From contig OX328123.1 of assembly GCA_946811695.1 (NCBI GenBank), forward strand, positions 38,846,054-38,910,053: a stretch of DNA of 64,000 nt, written 5' to 3'. The stretch's first letter is position 1; each line of letters begins with the position of its first letter. The position numbers and the translations under genes were made by a program. The notes under the pieces were generated by a model. That model made no database searches, was not told the origin of the DNA, and saw nothing but the letters and a program-made list of their open reading frames with translations. Shown here piece after piece: positions 63,647 through 64,000 of this stretch. Source of the stretch: Gonocerus acuteangulatus (taxonomy: Eukaryota; Arthropoda; Insecta; Hemiptera; Coreidae).

Positions 63647-64000
63647 TATGTTTTATATATTGTAATGATATATTACATCACAAATAATACATTTTAAATT
63701 TAAAAAAACGTAATATATTCAAAAGCCCGTGTAAGGTATAGTTCTGGGTTTCCTGGAATAAATAAGTATAAATAATTTTTTCATTCATGTATTTGTAAGC
63801 CAAACTGAGATACAATAGTTCTGAAATAAATGTTCATATATACAATCAATGAATTAAAATCTTTTGTTTACAGGATAATAATAATTATCTTAAGAAAATG
63901 TACCGGCGCTTGATCCAGGAGGTTTTGGAACACAGTCGTCCAGCTCTTCCCGCTAAAATGTTCATTCATCCGATTCTGCTTTACGTCCCAATCAGGAGAG
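62965..64000. other. Right-end sequence without assigned gene
   Basis: AT-rich. The last 110 bases are more GC-balanced and open in two frames (for example on minus NRMNEHFSGKSWTTVFQN), but I do not recognise them. Confidence 0.3.
63600..63641 (+). repeat. (TA)n microsatellite
   Basis: About 21 TA units. Confidence 0.9.

Noticed and set aside
63890..64000. Possible upstream PREP exon
   Set aside because: Neither strand shows the expected sequence before the catalytic-His exon, and no splice site fits.

Overview
This window looks like a piece of an AT-rich, intron-bearing, repeat-packed arthropod nuclear genome. The evidence is ordinary GT/AG introns, four conserved animal genes broken into short exons, a short TTAGG-type repeat run, and a transposon mix (copia, several Ty3/gypsy lineages, I/Jockey and R2-like LINEs, tRNA-derived SINEs, hAT, piggyBac, Tc1/mariner-like and Helentron-like elements) typical of arthropods. 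I cannot name the species or safely choose between insect and chelicerate. There is no prokaryotic, plasmid or CRISPR structure.

Host genes. (1) A FUN14-domain (FUNDC1-type) mitochondrial outer-membrane gene lies on + from 9240 to 23221. It has two in-phase candidate last exons (22734-22814 and 23027-23221). (2) A complete two-exon UMP-CMP kinase gene lies on the minus strand (19526-20500), entirely inside intron 2 of the FUN14 gene. (3) A twelve-exon fidgetin-like 1 (FIGNL1) AAA+ ATPase gene lies on + from 35029 to 58465. It encodes 712 aa with intact Walker motifs and the RAD51-binding FxxA and FVPP motifs. (4) The last two exons of a prolyl endopeptidase (PREP) gene lie on minus (60866-62964), convergent with FIGNL1; the rest is beyond the right edge.

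Repeat layout. 1-5160: copia 3' half with LTR, next to a minus-strand gypsy (A) carrying an inserted long-TIR element, then a 5'-truncated LINE with an 18-bp target-site duplication (TSD). 5470-8624: SINE-like fragment, a hAT MITE split by a 2.6-kb TIR insertion that carries an R2-like LINE 3' end, and a second MITE copy. 9398-22733 (FUN14 introns): piggyBac relic, SINE unit, long-TIR fragment, Helentron-like elements, hairpin MITE, hAT MITE with a perfect 8-bp TSD. 23620-27294: minus-strand copia split by a plus-strand gypsy (B). 27741-30480: fold-back element and two LINE fragments. 31062-34251: gypsy C with intact gag, protease and one LTR. 37217-38717, 39983-44870, 46400-47260 and 48377-49466 (FIGNL1 introns): Helentron-like copies, a two-LTR gypsy (D) lacking reverse transcriptase, and a mariner-like relic. 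49903-57224: nested SINEs, a LINE, piggyBac and TIR elements. 58692-59397: TTAA-flanked element just after the FIGNL1 poly(A) signal. 61586-62838: hAT-like element in the PREP intron.

Most notable observations: a family of tiny retroposed units (about 36 nt plus a tail, starting at the same GGCGC base, three with clear TSDs); alternative FUN14 C-termini; a TTAGG-headed, A-tailed insertion with a 16-bp TSD inside a SINE; a 480-bp unit joining a SINE to the same 5' sequence at two sites; and a Helentron insertion whose empty site sits next door in a tandem copy.
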